Assembly: GCA_018896765.1 (NCBI GenBank)
Contig: JAHILZ010000086.1
Span: 1 to 16,353 of the forward strand
From: Patescibacteria group bacterium
Lineage (GTDB): Bacteria > Patescibacteriota > Minisyncoccia > JAHIHE01
Length of the DNA stretch: 16,353 nucleotides
Direction: 5' to 3'
Part shown: in pieces, positions 1 through 7,069 of the stretch
Layout: the number at the start of each line of letters is the position of its first letter
Position numbering within the stretch: position 1 is the stretch's first letter
Translations under genes and position numbers: made by a program
Notes under the pieces: model-generated
Database searches by the model: none
The model's input: only the letters and a program-made list of their open reading frames with translations
Told to the model about the DNA's origin: nothing

Positions 1-150
1 AATTCTGAATTTCGAATGAATAACTTAATGACTTAATTTTGAAACATTAAAACATTCAAAATTCAATAAAAATTCGAAATTGGAAATTCAAAATTTTAGA
101 TTTTACATTGTCATTTTTCATTTTGATATTTAAATTTTTCATTTTTTATC
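1..150. repeat. AT-rich intergenic repeat, family C (copy 1, cut by window edge)
   Basis: This stretch is built from short units such as AATTCAAAATT, GAATTTCGAATGAAT and AATTGGAAATTCAAAATTTT, so the two ends can pair with each other. The same units occur at 1998-2131 and, inverted, at 12269-12394. It lies directly upstream of tsaC, and I see no gene in it. The left end is cut by the window, so its true length is unknown. Confidence 0.65.
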
Positions 151-777
151 ATGCGAATCATAAAAATCAATTCAGATAATCCTTCTTTGGAAACGATTAA
201 AATTGCCGCGAAAGTTCTCAAAAATGGAGGAGTAATAATTTATCCTACCGACACGATTTACGGATTGGGAGCGAGCGCTTTGGATAAAAACTCCGTGAAA
301 AAAATATACGAAGTAAAAAAAAGGCCCGCAACCAAGCCTTTGTCTATTGTGGTAAAAGATATAAAAATGGCAAAAAAATATTGCGCTATGTCTAAAAAAC
401 AGGAAGAGATATTTTCTTCGCTGTTGCCCGGGCCTTTTACGCTGATTTTTAAAAAATGTTCGGATAAATGTCCCTCACGGATTTTTACCGGTTATAAAAA
501 TACTTTTTCCGTAAGGATTCCTGATTATAAGATTACGGCGCTTCTTGCTAAAGAATTAAAAATTCCATTTACGGCGACTAGCGCTAATATTTCCGGGCTT
601 CCCGGGAGCGGAGATATTATGGAAGTTTTAAAGCAATTAGGCATTAATAAAAAAAATCCAAATCTGCCCCGAAGACTTGGGATTGATCTGGTTTTGGACG
701 CGGGCGTTTTGCCCAAAAAAAATTCGTCAACGATTATTGATTTGACGGGCAATGAGCCAAAAATAATAAGAAAGTAG
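151..777 (+). CDS. tsaC: L-threonylcarbamoyladenylate synthase (TsaC/Sua5/YrdC family)
   Basis: This enzyme makes threonylcarbamoyl-AMP from threonine, bicarbonate and ATP, the first step of the t6A37 modification of ANN-decoding tRNAs in the cytoplasm. The 208-residue product is a single YrdC domain. Visible motifs are PTDTIYGLG (32-40), the KxR signature region KKRPATKPLS (56-65), SVRIPD (120-125) and TSANISG (143-149). There is no C-terminal Sua5 extension, so it is the short TsaC form. The ATG follows a repeat-filled spacer with no clear Shine-Dalgarno sequence. The start is supported because the family's conserved N-terminal strand begins within a few residues. The gene appears to be monocistronic, because the next feature (tRNA-Leu) is on the opposite strand. 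Family assignment is secure; the short symbol reflects length. Confidence 0.93.
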   Translation: MRIIKINSDNPSLETIKIAAKVLKNGGVIIYPTDTIYGLGASALDKNSVKKIYEVKKRPATKPLSIVVKDIKMAKKYCAMSKKQEEIFSSLLPGPFTLIFKKCSDKCPSRIFTGYKNTFSVRIPDYKITALLAKELKIPFTATSANISGLPGSGDIMEVLKQLGINKKNPNLPRRLGIDLVLDAGVLPKKNSSTIIDLTGNEPKIIRK

Positions 778-810
778 CGCTGAAATGGAAATTTTGCTAT
801 AATAAAAGAA

Positions 811-903
811 GTTATAAAGTTGAAAGTTATAAAGTTTATAAAGTCGGAAAAAATTCTTAAAAATTTTTACTTTATAACTTGATGAACTTGATAACTTTAT
901 AAC
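811..903. repeat. GTTATAAAG inverted-repeat element, family A (copy 1)
   Basis: The left part carries repeated GTTATAAAG units. The right part reads ACTTTATAACTTGATGAAC and then GATAACTTTATAAC, so the arms pair. Two further copies lie at 14382-14471 and 15784-15848. This copy sits between the 3' end of tsaC and the 3' end of the minus-strand tRNA-Leu gene. The hairpin could help end both transcripts, but it has no GC-rich stem. Confidence 0.7.
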
Positions 904-912
904 TATTTCGTG

Positions 913-996
913 TGCCGAAGGAGGGGGTCGAACCCTCATGGACGTAAGCCCGTACGATTTTGAGTCGTATGCGTCTGCCAGTTCCGCCACTTCGGC
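913..996 (-). tRNA. tRNA-Leu (anticodon CAA)
   Basis: Read on the minus strand, the acceptor arms GCCGAAG (996-990) and CTTCGGC (920-914) pair perfectly, with an A discriminator at 913. The anticodon loop is CTCAAAA between stems TACGA and TCGTA, giving anticodon CAA, which decodes UUG. A long variable arm marks it as class II leucine tRNA, and the T-arm carries GGTTCGACC. CCA is not encoded: the bases after the discriminator are CAC, so CCA must be added by a nucleotidyltransferase. A promoter lies 20 nt upstream of the mature 5' end. Confidence 0.95.
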
Positions 997-1016
997 AATA
1001 TTGATATTATTAAGAA

Positions 1017-1045
1017 ATAATATCTCATAGAAGCGATTTTGTCAA
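1017..1045 (-). promoter_or_regulatory. Sigma70-type promoter of tRNA-Leu
   Basis: On the minus strand TTGACA (1045-1040) is followed after exactly 17 nt by TATTAT (1022-1017). The expected start would be near 1010, about 14 nt before the mature tRNA 5' end at 996. Consensus match and position both fit a tRNA promoter. Confidence 0.75.
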
Positions 1046-1077
1046 TTACAACAAGTGTGATTGGTGGAGTAGTATTT

Positions 1078-1191
1078 TAAGGCTAAATTCTAAATTTAAA
1101 ATTTTAAATCAATTTTAAATGAAATAATTTTAAAATTTAGTCATTTAGGATTCATTTAGAATTTAAAATTTAGACTTTAAAATTATTTGAG
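1078..1191. repeat. AT-rich inverted repeat upstream of parA
   Basis: Units such as CTAAATTCTAAATTTAAAATTTTAAAT on the left are mirrored by AATTTAAAATTTAGACTTTAAAATTA on the right, with two ATTTAGAATTTAAAA-like blocks inside. It fills the whole gap before the parA start. I cannot pick out a promoter within it with confidence. It resembles the family C spacers in composition but not closely in sequence. Confidence 0.55.
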
Positions 1192-1992
1192 ATGGCCAAG
1201 ATAATCGGCATAGTCAATCAAAAAGGAGGAGTGGGAAAGACTACCACCGCGGTAAATCTGGGGGCTTTTTTGGCTTCTAGGGGCAAGTATGTGCTTTTGA
1301 TCGATTTGGACCCTCAGGCCAATGCTTCCAGCGGCTTGGGAATAAGAGTTAATAACGAAGAGGGGAAAGAGCCGTCCCTCTATGAGGCTTTAATGAATAA
1401 TATTCCAATTTCTGATGTTGTAAGAAAAACAACGATTTTGGGTTATGATATTATTCCTTCCACTGCCGATTTGGCCGGGGCGGCGATAGAATTGGTATCA
1501 AGGGAGAATCGGGAATTCGCGCTTTATAATTTGCTGCATTCCGTCAGGAGTTCTTATGATTATATTATTATCGATTCTCCGCCAAGTCTTGGTCTTTTGA
1601 CAATTAATGGTTTGGTGGCTACCGAGCAATTATTAATTCCGATTCAATGCGAGTATTATGCTTTGGAAGGATTAGTGCAGCTCTTGAAAACAGTGGATTT
1701 GATAAAAGAAAATATCACCCATTCTTTGGATATTATGGGGGTTGTTTTGACGATGTATGATAAGAGAAATTTACTTAGCCGCCAGGTAGAAAAAGAGGTA
1801 GCGCGTAATTTTCCCGGAAAAGTTTTCAGAACGATTATTGCTCGCAATGTCGAGTTGGCCGAAGCGCCTTCTTTCGGCAAGCCGATAATTCTTTATAAGC
1901 CGAATTCCGTCGGCGCGAGGTCATATGATAATTTGGCAAAAGAAATAATCGCGATGGAGCGAAAAATAGAACATCCAAAATTCACGATTTAA
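1192..1992 (+). CDS. parA: Chromosome partitioning ATPase ParA/Soj
   Basis: A ParA-type Walker ATPase that, with ParB, drives segregation of the origin region by ATP-dependent DNA binding on the nucleoid. The deviant Walker A motif KGGVGKTT is at residues 11-18, the Walker A' segment DLDPQAN at 38-44 and the Walker B segment YIIIDSPPS near 123-131. At 266 residues it has the usual size of chromosomal Soj. It lacks the N-terminal helix-turn-helix of plasmid ParA types and a MinD-like C-terminal membrane helix. parB follows after a 149-nt repeat-filled gap on the same strand, which supports a parAB pair. The ATG gives the canonical start five codons before the first strand. I saw no consensus parS site in the window. 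Confidence 0.95.
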   Translation: MAKIIGIVNQKGGVGKTTTAVNLGAFLASRGKYVLLIDLDPQANASSGLGIRVNNEEGKEPSLYEALMNNIPISDVVRKTTILGYDIIPSTADLAGAAIELVSRENREFALYNLLHSVRSSYDYIIIDSPPSLGLLTINGLVATEQLLIPIQCEYYALEGLVQLLKTVDLIKENITHSLDIMGVVLTMYDKRNLLSRQVEKEVARNFPGKVFRTIIARNVELAEAPSFGKPIILYKPNSVGARSYDNLAKEIIAMERKIEHPKFTI

Positions 1993-1997
1993 AAATA

Positions 1998-2131
1998 AAT
2001 TTTGAATTTCCAATTTTGAATTTCGAATGAATTTAAAATGAATTAATTTCGAAACAAAAGGTTTAACAATAAGTTTCAAAATTAAAAAATTAGAATTTGA
2101 TTCAAAATTCAAAATTTATAATTCAAAATTA
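1998..2131. repeat. AT-rich inverted repeat, family C (copy 2)
   Basis: The element occupies the parA-parB gap. It begins AATTTTGAATTTCCAATTTT and ends with GATTCAAAATTCAAAATTTATAATTC-like sequence, so its ends pair. Its first 62 bases match the reverse complement of 12394-12333 at about 60 positions by eye. The copies therefore form an inverted pair about 10 kb apart. Confidence 0.75.
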
Positions 2132-2141
2132 GTCAAATTTT

Positions 2142-3047
2142 ATGTCAAAAAATGTTTTGGGTCGAGGATTGAGTTCCCTTATTCCTTCAAAAAATAAAGC
2201 GCCAATCTTTGCCGCAAATTCCGCGCTTGGCAAGGAAAATCAAAATGCTTTTTCGTACGCGGGAATTATTGCTAATATTGAAATTGGAAAAATTTCCAAG
2301 AATCCCGGCCAGATGAGGAAAATTTTTGATTCCGAGGCAATGAATGATTTAGCGGAGTCAATAAAAATGCATGGAATTTTGCAGCCGTTGGTCGTAACGG
2401 AGAAATCACCCGGCGCCTATGAATTGATTGCCGGAGAACGAAGGCTTGAAGCTTCAAAGATCGCCGGTTTAGTCAAGGTTCCTGTAATAGTTCGCACTGC
2501 CGATGCTCAGCAGAAATTGGAATTAGCTCTGGTGGAAAATATTCAAAGAGAAGCGCTCAGCCCCATAGAAGAAGCAATGGCTTATAAAGAATTGAGCGCC
2601 GAGTTTAATCTTACTCAAGAAGAGGTTGCCGCCAGGAGCGGAAAAAGCCGGTCGCGGGTAGCTAATTTTTTAAGGCTGCTGTCTTTGCCGCTGGAAATTC
2701 AAAACGCTATTAACGAAAAAAAGATTTCCGAGGGGCACGGAAGGGCGATTTTATCGCTTGCAAATCCTGAAAAGCAAAGAGCGCTTTTTCAGGAAATTCT
2801 TAAAAATAATTTAACGGTCCGCCAGGCGGAAGAAAAAGTAAAGCTGGTTTCGGTGGCCGGCCACACGAGAAAAATTGGCAGAAAGGACTCTCCGTGGAAA
2901 GAAACAGAAAATATTTTATCGGAATTTTTATCCACTAAAGTGGAGGTCAGGAAATCGGGCAGCGGAGTTAAAATTATCATAGATTGTTACGAAGGAGATA
3001 TGGATAGGATAGCAGGCAGTATTTTAAATAAAGAAAAGCAGGGATAA
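2142..3047 (+). CDS. parB: Chromosome partitioning protein ParB/Spo0J
   Basis: A centromere-binding CTPase clamp that loads at parS and stimulates ParA. The 301-residue product has the N-terminal ParA-activating peptide GRGLSSLIP (7-15), the ParB/Srx-like domain from about 45 to 130 with GERR (98-101), and ENIQRE (132-137). A helix-turn-helix of the parS-binding domain spans about 157-180, and a C-terminal dimerisation segment follows. After GERR the sequence is LEAS, where many ParBs have a basic residue (WRAA-like). I take this as lineage variation rather than inactivation. The ATG is supported because the conserved peptide begins seven residues in. It most likely forms a unit with parA, although the intervening repeat could hold its own promoter. 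Confidence 0.95.
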   Translation: MSKNVLGRGLSSLIPSKNKAPIFAANSALGKENQNAFSYAGIIANIEIGKISKNPGQMRKIFDSEAMNDLAESIKMHGILQPLVVTEKSPGAYELIAGERRLEASKIAGLVKVPVIVRTADAQQKLELALVENIQREALSPIEEAMAYKELSAEFNLTQEEVAARSGKSRSRVANFLRLLSLPLEIQNAINEKKISEGHGRAILSLANPEKQRALFQEILKNNLTVRQAEEKVKLVSVAGHTRKIGRKDSPWKETENILSEFLSTKVEVRKSGSGVKIIIDCYEGDMDRIAGSILNKEKQG

Positions 3048-3072
3048 AGCTGTTTGTCCCGCGTCGACTCCG

Positions 3073-3093
3073 CGGCTTAATAGCCGGATTTTT
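3073..3093 (+). terminator. Weak intrinsic terminator candidate after parB
   Basis: CGGCT (3073-3077) and AGCCG (3082-3086) form a 5-bp GC-rich stem with a TAAT loop, followed by GA and five T. The nearby CCGCG/CGCGG pair could compete with it. Position and orientation fit termination of parAB, but the stem is short. Confidence 0.4.
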
Positions 3094-3140
3094 AAAATAG
3101 TTAATTTTTAATATTGACTTTTGCATTTTGATTTTTTACT

Positions 3141-4349
3141 ATGCGCATAATTGATATTTTTCGACTTTCAACGAGAATTTTTAAAACTAATAAGCTAAGG
3201 ACTATGCTTACGGTTTTAGGCATTTCCGTCGGTATTGGCGCCATACTGTTTTTAGTTTCATTGGGATCGGGGCTGCAACATATTTTAATCAGCGAGATTG
3301 CGGCTTCAATGCTTTCGATGGACATCAAAGTTGACTCTAGCGCGCTGATAAAACTGGACAAAGATCAAATTGAAAAAATAAAATCTATAAATGGAGTTGC
3401 CGAAGTGAGTCCTGTTTTTAAAATTAGCTCTATGATGAGGGTTGATGAATTGAGCGGCGCAATTTCCGCCATTTTGGTTAAGCCGCCTTTTTTCTCTATG
3501 GAGGGGCTTAAAGTCGCAAATGGCGTTTTTTTTACAGGCGATTCTGATAATAAAATTGTTGTTTCAACCGCTACTTTGCAGCTTTTTAACTTGAGCGCGG
3601 ATAATACTTTAGGGAAAACAGTTCGTTTTGAATTATTTATGCCGAAAATCGATGAAAAAAATGGAAATTTAGTTAATTCGGAAGAAGTTGAAACAGTACG
3701 CTTAGAAAAAACTTATGAAATTGTCGGCATAGTCGATGATAGTTCTGAAAGTTACATTTATATGCCAATGGATTCCGTGGAAAATTTAAAAATTCCTTTT
3801 TACACTCAGTTAAAGTTAACCGCTAAGGACCAAAAAGATATTCCGGAGATAAAAACTCAAATTGAAATTATTGGTTTTGTCCCGACAGCATTGAGCGATA
3901 CTATTAGCGACGCGGATAGAATTTTTCAGGCTATTCAGATAATTCTTTCGGTGTTTGGCGCGGTGGCGCTGGTCGTATCAGCCATTGGAATGTTTAATAC
4001 AATGACGATTGCTCTTCTTGAAAGGACGCAGGAAATCGGAATTATGAAAGCGCTAGGCGCTTCCCGCCATGATATTTGGAAATTGTTCTTGGCCGAATCC
4101 GTCATTATTGGTTTTTTGGGCGGGGCAGTTGGAATTATTCTTGGATTTTCGGGAACATACGCGGTAAACGCGGGTGTTAATGTTCTTGCTAAGAATTTCG
4201 GCGGGCAGCAGGTTAGTTTATTCTATACATCGAATAGTTTCGTGTTTTTTATTATCATTTTTTCCACGATAGTAGGTTTTGTAACAGGATTATATCCCTC
4301 GCGGCGCGCCAGCCGCTTGAATCCGCTGGAGGCGCTGAGGTATAAATAA
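3141..4349 (+). CDS. ABC transporter permease, MacB/FtsX family
   Basis: The 402-residue membrane protein has the MacB-type layout. One transmembrane segment near 22-45 is followed by a large extracytoplasmic MacB-PCD-like domain to about 265. Three more membrane segments lie near 268-292, 318-340 and 364-384. The family's cytoplasmic coupling loop MKALGAS (302-308) and the C-terminal signature PSRRASRLNPLEALRYK (386-402) are both present. Such permeases pair with a LolD/MacB-like ATPase to export peptides or lipids, or to signal across the membrane. No ATPase gene is adjacent, because parB is upstream and radC downstream, so the partner must be encoded elsewhere. The substrate cannot be read from the sequence. 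The start ATG gives a short basic N-terminus before the first membrane segment, as usual. Confidence 0.88.
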   Translation: MRIIDIFRLSTRIFKTNKLRTMLTVLGISVGIGAILFLVSLGSGLQHILISEIAASMLSMDIKVDSSALIKLDKDQIEKIKSINGVAEVSPVFKISSMMRVDELSGAISAILVKPPFFSMEGLKVANGVFFTGDSDNKIVVSTATLQLFNLSADNTLGKTVRFELFMPKIDEKNGNLVNSEEVETVRLEKTYEIVGIVDDSSESYIYMPMDSVENLKIPFYTQLKLTAKDQKDIPEIKTQIEIIGFVPTALSDTISDADRIFQAIQIILSVFGAVALVVSAIGMFNTMTIALLERTQEIGIMKALGASRHDIWKLFLAESVIIGFLGGAVGIILGFSGTYAVNAGVNVLAKNFGGQQVSLFYTSNSFVFFIIIFSTIVGFVTGLYPSRRASRLNPLEALRYK

Positions 4350-4416
4350 AATCCGCCAAAAGCAGATTTTAAAATTCCGGCTAAAAAGATATTAAAGCAA
4401 TAAAAGCATGAGCTTT

Positions 4417-4502
4417 GTTAGAAATTCACAAATCAATCAACGTTGCATAATATAAAATGAAGACTTGCCATGAAAACAAAAATTTCTAACCTCGTTAGAA
4501 AT
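4417..4502. repeat. Three-arm GTTAGAAAT/ATTTCTAAC palindromic element over the radC start
   Basis: Arm 1 GTTAGAAATT (4417-4426) is the exact reverse complement of arm 2 AATTTCTAAC (4481-4490). Arm 2 is followed after CTC by arm 3 GTTAGAAAT (4494-4502), making a 21-bp palindrome with arm 2. The radC ATG (4470) lies between arms 1 and 2, and arms 2-3 encode residues 4-11 of RadC. A similar element lies at 13386-13465 over the LCP gene start. Confidence 0.75.
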
Positions 4503-5210
4503 AAATTTTTAAACGGGACTAACAGCGAGAATAAGTCATTTACTATTCACGACTTGCCAAAAGAGGAGCGGCCGCGCGAGCGGCTGGTTAAGTTTGGCGA
4601 ACAGGCGCTCTCGGCTCAAGAATTATTACAAGTTATTTTGGGGCGCGGCATTGCCGGCGAATCAGTCGCGGTCACGGCGCAAAAACTGCTGTCGCAATTC
4701 GGCAGTCTTCAAAAATTAGCCGAGGCGAGCATTGAGGAGCTGTCTTCGGTCAAAGGAATTGGACCGGCAAAAGCGACGCAGATAAAAGCTGTTTTTGAAA
4801 TTGGCCGACGGCTTTCTGTTCAAACCCCGCCATACAAGAGCAAAGAACTTACTGATCCAAAAAAAGTTTATCAGTTGATAAAGAGCAAACTCAAAGATTA
4901 CGCGCGAGAACATTTTTATATTATCGCTCTTAATAGCAGGAATCACTCAATCGTGGAAGTTTCGGTTGGCAGTCTTAATGCCAGCATTGTCCATCCGCGC
5001 GAAGTATTTTCAGAGGCCATTAAAAACAAAGCCGCGTCGGTTATATTTGTTCATAATCATCCATCCGGCGACCCCGAACCATCGGAAGAAGATTTGGCGA
5101 TTACGAAAAGATTGGTTGAGGTTGGCAAGATTTTGGGGATTGAAATTATTGACCATATTATTGTGACAAAAAATGGATTTTTGAGTTTTAAAGAGAAAGG
5201 GTTATTATAG
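4470..5210 (+). CDS. radC: RadC family JAB/MPN domain protein
   Basis: The 246-residue product has the RadC (UPF0758) layout. A helical N-terminal domain begins at IHDLPKEERPRERL (26-39), a helix-hairpin-helix SVKGIGPAKATQIK lies at 93-106, and a C-terminal JAB/MPN metalloprotease-like domain carries the metal motif HNHPSGD (195-201). The molecular role of RadC is unsettled. It is often linked to DNA repair or to accessory-element functions, but the original E. coli radC repair phenotype was reassigned to recG. The first 25 residues precede the conserved region, and residues 4-11 are encoded by a palindromic repeat. No alternative downstream ATG precedes the conserved block, so 4470 is the best start. 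The stop codon lies 2 nt before the next promoter. Confidence 0.9.
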   Translation: MKTKISNLVRNKFLNGTNSENKSFTIHDLPKEERPRERLVKFGEQALSAQELLQVILGRGIAGESVAVTAQKLLSQFGSLQKLAEASIEELSSVKGIGPAKATQIKAVFEIGRRLSVQTPPYKSKELTDPKKVYQLIKSKLKDYAREHFYIIALNSRNHSIVEVSVGSLNASIVHPREVFSEAIKNKAASVIFVHNHPSGDPEPSEEDLAITKRLVEVGKILGIEIIDHIIVTKNGFLSFKEKGLL

Positions 5211-5212
5211 TT

Positions 5213-5241
5213 TTGACATCATACATTATGTACGCTATAAT
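5213..5241 (+). promoter_or_regulatory. Perfect consensus sigma70 promoter of the toxin-antitoxin pair
   Basis: TTGACA (5213-5218), 17 nt, then TATAAT (5236-5241). This is a full match to the -35 and -10 consensus at optimal spacing, directly after the radC stop and 27 nt upstream of the antitoxin ATG. Such a strong promoter usually needs repression, which fits antitoxin autoregulation. Confidence 0.88.
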
Positions 5242-5244
5242 GTA
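5222..5244. promoter_or_regulatory. Putative antitoxin operator overlapping the -10 box
   Basis: TACATTAT (5222-5229) and ATAATGTA (5237-5244) form a perfect 8-bp inverted repeat with a 7-nt spacer. It covers the spacer and -10 box of the promoter. Phd/YefM antitoxins bind short palindromes in their own promoters, so this is the likely autoregulatory site. The role is inferred. Confidence 0.65.
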
Positions 5245-5267
5245 CATATAATAGATAATATAAAAAT

Positions 5268-5636
5268 ATGAACATAAAAATGAAAAACATAATATCAATA
5301 TCCGAAGCAAGAAGCAGGATTTTTGAAATTGCCAATGAAGTACAGGCGTCAAACAGGGTATATACGATTACTGTTGATGGCAAGCCCAAGGTGGTTATTA
5401 TGTCTGCCGAAGAATATGAGTCAATGATTGAAACCGTGGAAGTGGAGAGAATTTTTCCTGACTTGGATAAAGATATTGCTGAAACAGAAGAAGCATTTAG
5501 AACAGGAGAATATAAAAAATGGCCAACCCTCGAAGACTTGGAAAAAGATTGGGGTTTTGCCGCAGCGGAAAAACCAAAGAAAAAATATGGCATTCGTTTT
5601 ACAAATAAAACCAAAGGCAAGAAAAAATCTCGATAA
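5268..5636 (+). CDS. Phd/YefM family antitoxin
   Basis: The DNA-binding antitoxin half of a type II toxin-antitoxin pair. The N-terminal Phd/YefM fold is visible in IISISEARSRIFEIAN (8-23), ITVDGKPKVVIMSAEEYESM (34-53) and the following helix. The acidic-to-basic C-terminal tail (about 60-122) would neutralise the toxin. At 122 residues it is longer than the usual 80-95, because the tail continues into a lysine-rich end. The final 50 nt overlap the toxin gene in another frame, so the two are translationally linked. An in-frame ATG at 5280 (MKNIIS) is an equally good start and fits family N-termini better. Neither start has a clear ribosome-binding site. It probably represses its own promoter through the inverted repeat at 5222-5244. 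Confidence 0.88.
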   Translation: MNIKMKNIISISEARSRIFEIANEVQASNRVYTITVDGKPKVVIMSAEEYESMIETVEVERIFPDLDKDIAETEEAFRTGEYKKWPTLEDLEKDWGFAAAEKPKKKYGIRFTNKTKGKKKSR

Positions 5637-5841
5637 ATTACCCCGGACATATCGCCTGAGAATCAGGCAGATTCTCCGAGAAATCGCATCTGATCCTTTC
5701 TCCGGCAAGAAATTATCGGGAAAGAGAAAAGATCAATATTCTATTCGTGTTTGGCCGTATAGAATTATTTACATCATAAAAAAGATGGAACTTATTGTTT
5801 TTGTCATTGATATCGACCATAGGCAGGGAGTTTATAAATAA
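5587..5841 (+). CDS. RelE/ParE superfamily toxin
   Basis: An 84-residue toxin of the RelE/ParE fold, expected to cleave ribosome-bound mRNA or otherwise block growth until neutralised by its antitoxin. The start at 5587 gives MAFVLQIKPKARKNLDKLP, matching the family's first strand and helix. Later come DPFSGKKLSG (36-45), YSIRVWPYRIIYII (51-64) and the C-terminal DIDHRQGVYK (75-84), with His78 and Arg79 in the conserved final segment. The reading frame is open upstream to 5428, but that part only overlaps the antitoxin and has no family similarity. The 50-nt overlap suggests coupled translation. All segments of the fold are present, so the toxin looks intact. I cannot say RelE rather than ParE from the sequence alone. 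Confidence 0.88.
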   Translation: MAFVLQIKPKARKNLDKLPRTYRLRIRQILREIASDPFSGKKLSGKRKDQYSIRVWPYRIIYIIKKMELIVFVIDIDHRQGVYK

Positions 5842-5876
5842 TAGGAAAAAATTAAAAAAAAGTTAAAATTAAATTG

Positions 5877-5993
5877 ATGAGCAAATACGAGAAATTTTCA
5901 AAAGAAGATTTAATGGCGCTAGTTGAAAAACAGGACAATGAATTGGCGTCCAAGAAATATGGGCTAGTGTGGGATTCCGATTTTATCCGATGA
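5877..5993 (+). pseudogene. 5' fragment of a type III DNA methyltransferase (mod)
   Basis: The 38-codon frame starts MSKYEKFSKEDLMALVEKQD and runs through KKYGLVWDS, which I recognise as the N-terminus of CPR-type adenine-specific Mod methyltransferases. After WDS the frame reads DFIR and stops at TGA (5991-5993). In intact relatives this point is followed by a long segment carrying the DPPY catalytic motif. Here it abuts the C-terminal part of the same gene in a different frame. The junction lies at about 5977-5983, so a deletion plus frame change is the simplest explanation. Confidence 0.75.
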
Positions 5994-7069
5994 TTATTGA
6001 GGATGGAAAAATTATTGGGTTTGACGGCATTGTTGACATAAAAGAGCATCCCCGAAGACAAACAATTAAAAAAGGAAATAAGTTTTATGTATATCCAATT
6101 GATAAAGAAGGTATTGAGAGAAAATGGCGATATGCAAGACAAAGCGTTGAACAGATAAAGCATCTATTGAGAGTAAAAAAGACTGCTAAGGGTTATGAAA
6201 TAGAGATAGGAAAAGACTTTGGTTCGTATCGTACTGTATGGATTGATAAAAAATATGACGCTAATGAAAATGGATCAAAGCTGGTAAAACAAATTACAGG
6301 GGTAGATTTTCCCTATCCCAAATCTATTTTTACGGTTAAAGATTGCATATCAACGATTATTGGAAACAAAAAATCTGCTCTTGTTTTAGATTTTTTTGCT
6401 GGTTCTGCCACTACTGGACATGCGGTTTTGGAATTAAACAAAGAAGATGGCGGAAATAGGAAATTTATTTTGTGCACCAATAATGAAGTTAATGGAATAG
6501 AAAAAGAGCTTAGAGAAAAAGGTTTGAGCGAAAAAGAAATTCAAGAATATGGCATTTGCAGAAAAATCACTTATTCGAGACTTGAAAAAGTAATCAAAGG
6601 TTATAAAAAAAATGGTAATGGTGAAAAAGTTGATGGACTCGGCGGAAATTTACAATATTTTAGAACTGATTTGATTAAGGATACGAAAAACAAAGATCAG
6701 ATGAGGATTGATTTGACTGAAAAATGCACTGAGATGCTTTGCGTGAAAGAAAATATTTTTAATTTTAAAATAGAAAAAGAAGATTATAAAATTTTTATAT
6801 CTAATAAAGGTGATAAGTTTTTGTGCGTGTATTATAATTTGTTCGATGAAAGTTTCAAGGAATTTTTGAAAGAAATTAAAAAATTGACCGGAGAAAAAAA
6901 GATTTATATGTTTTCAATTAACGGAACGACGGATAAAAAACTTTTTGCCAGCGTTAAAGATTGCATTATTGAAGAAATCCCGCAAAAAATAATTGAAATT
7001 TATAAACAACTTGTAAAATTGAATATTCCAGCAAAAGCCGATACGATTTTTTTGGAATTTGATGAATAA
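5969..7069 (+). pseudogene. 3' remnant of a type III DNA methyltransferase (mod), catalytic motif deleted
   Basis: The 366-codon frame (GTG 5969; an ATG at 5990 overlaps the preceding TGA) carries the second half of a beta-class adenine methyltransferase. RFYPMIIEDGK begins it at residues 4-14 and ERKWRYARQSVEQIK lies at about 50-64. The motif X region FPYPKSI is at 114-120, the SAM-binding motif I DFFAGSATTG at 141-150, and the NRKFILCTNNE region follows. In beta-class enzymes the order is IV, target recognition, X, I. Here motif IV (DPPY) and the recognition domain are absent, so methylation is not expected. The remaining frame is long and free of stops. The deletion may therefore be recent, or the fragment may still be expressed by reinitiation at the ATG/TGA overlap. 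A composite assembly artefact cannot be excluded. Confidence 0.78.

Noticed and set aside
1192..3047. parS site near parAB
   Set aside because: No TGTTNCACGTGAAACA-like or CACGTG-centred palindrome was seen in or near the genes.
3101..3361. Minus-strand frame across the permease start, and similar antisense frames over parA, topA, dprA and the LCP gene
   Set aside because: They are shadows of well-supported genes, with no start signals or family features.
5428..5586. Upstream extension of the RelE-type toxin frame
   Set aside because: It lies wholly within the antitoxin gene in another frame and shows no toxin-family residues before MAFVLQIK.
5877..5993. TGA at 5991 read as selenocysteine or recoded
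   Set aside because: The frame after TGA soon stops and does not match the Mod family; the matching sequence is in another frame, so deletion with frame change explains it.
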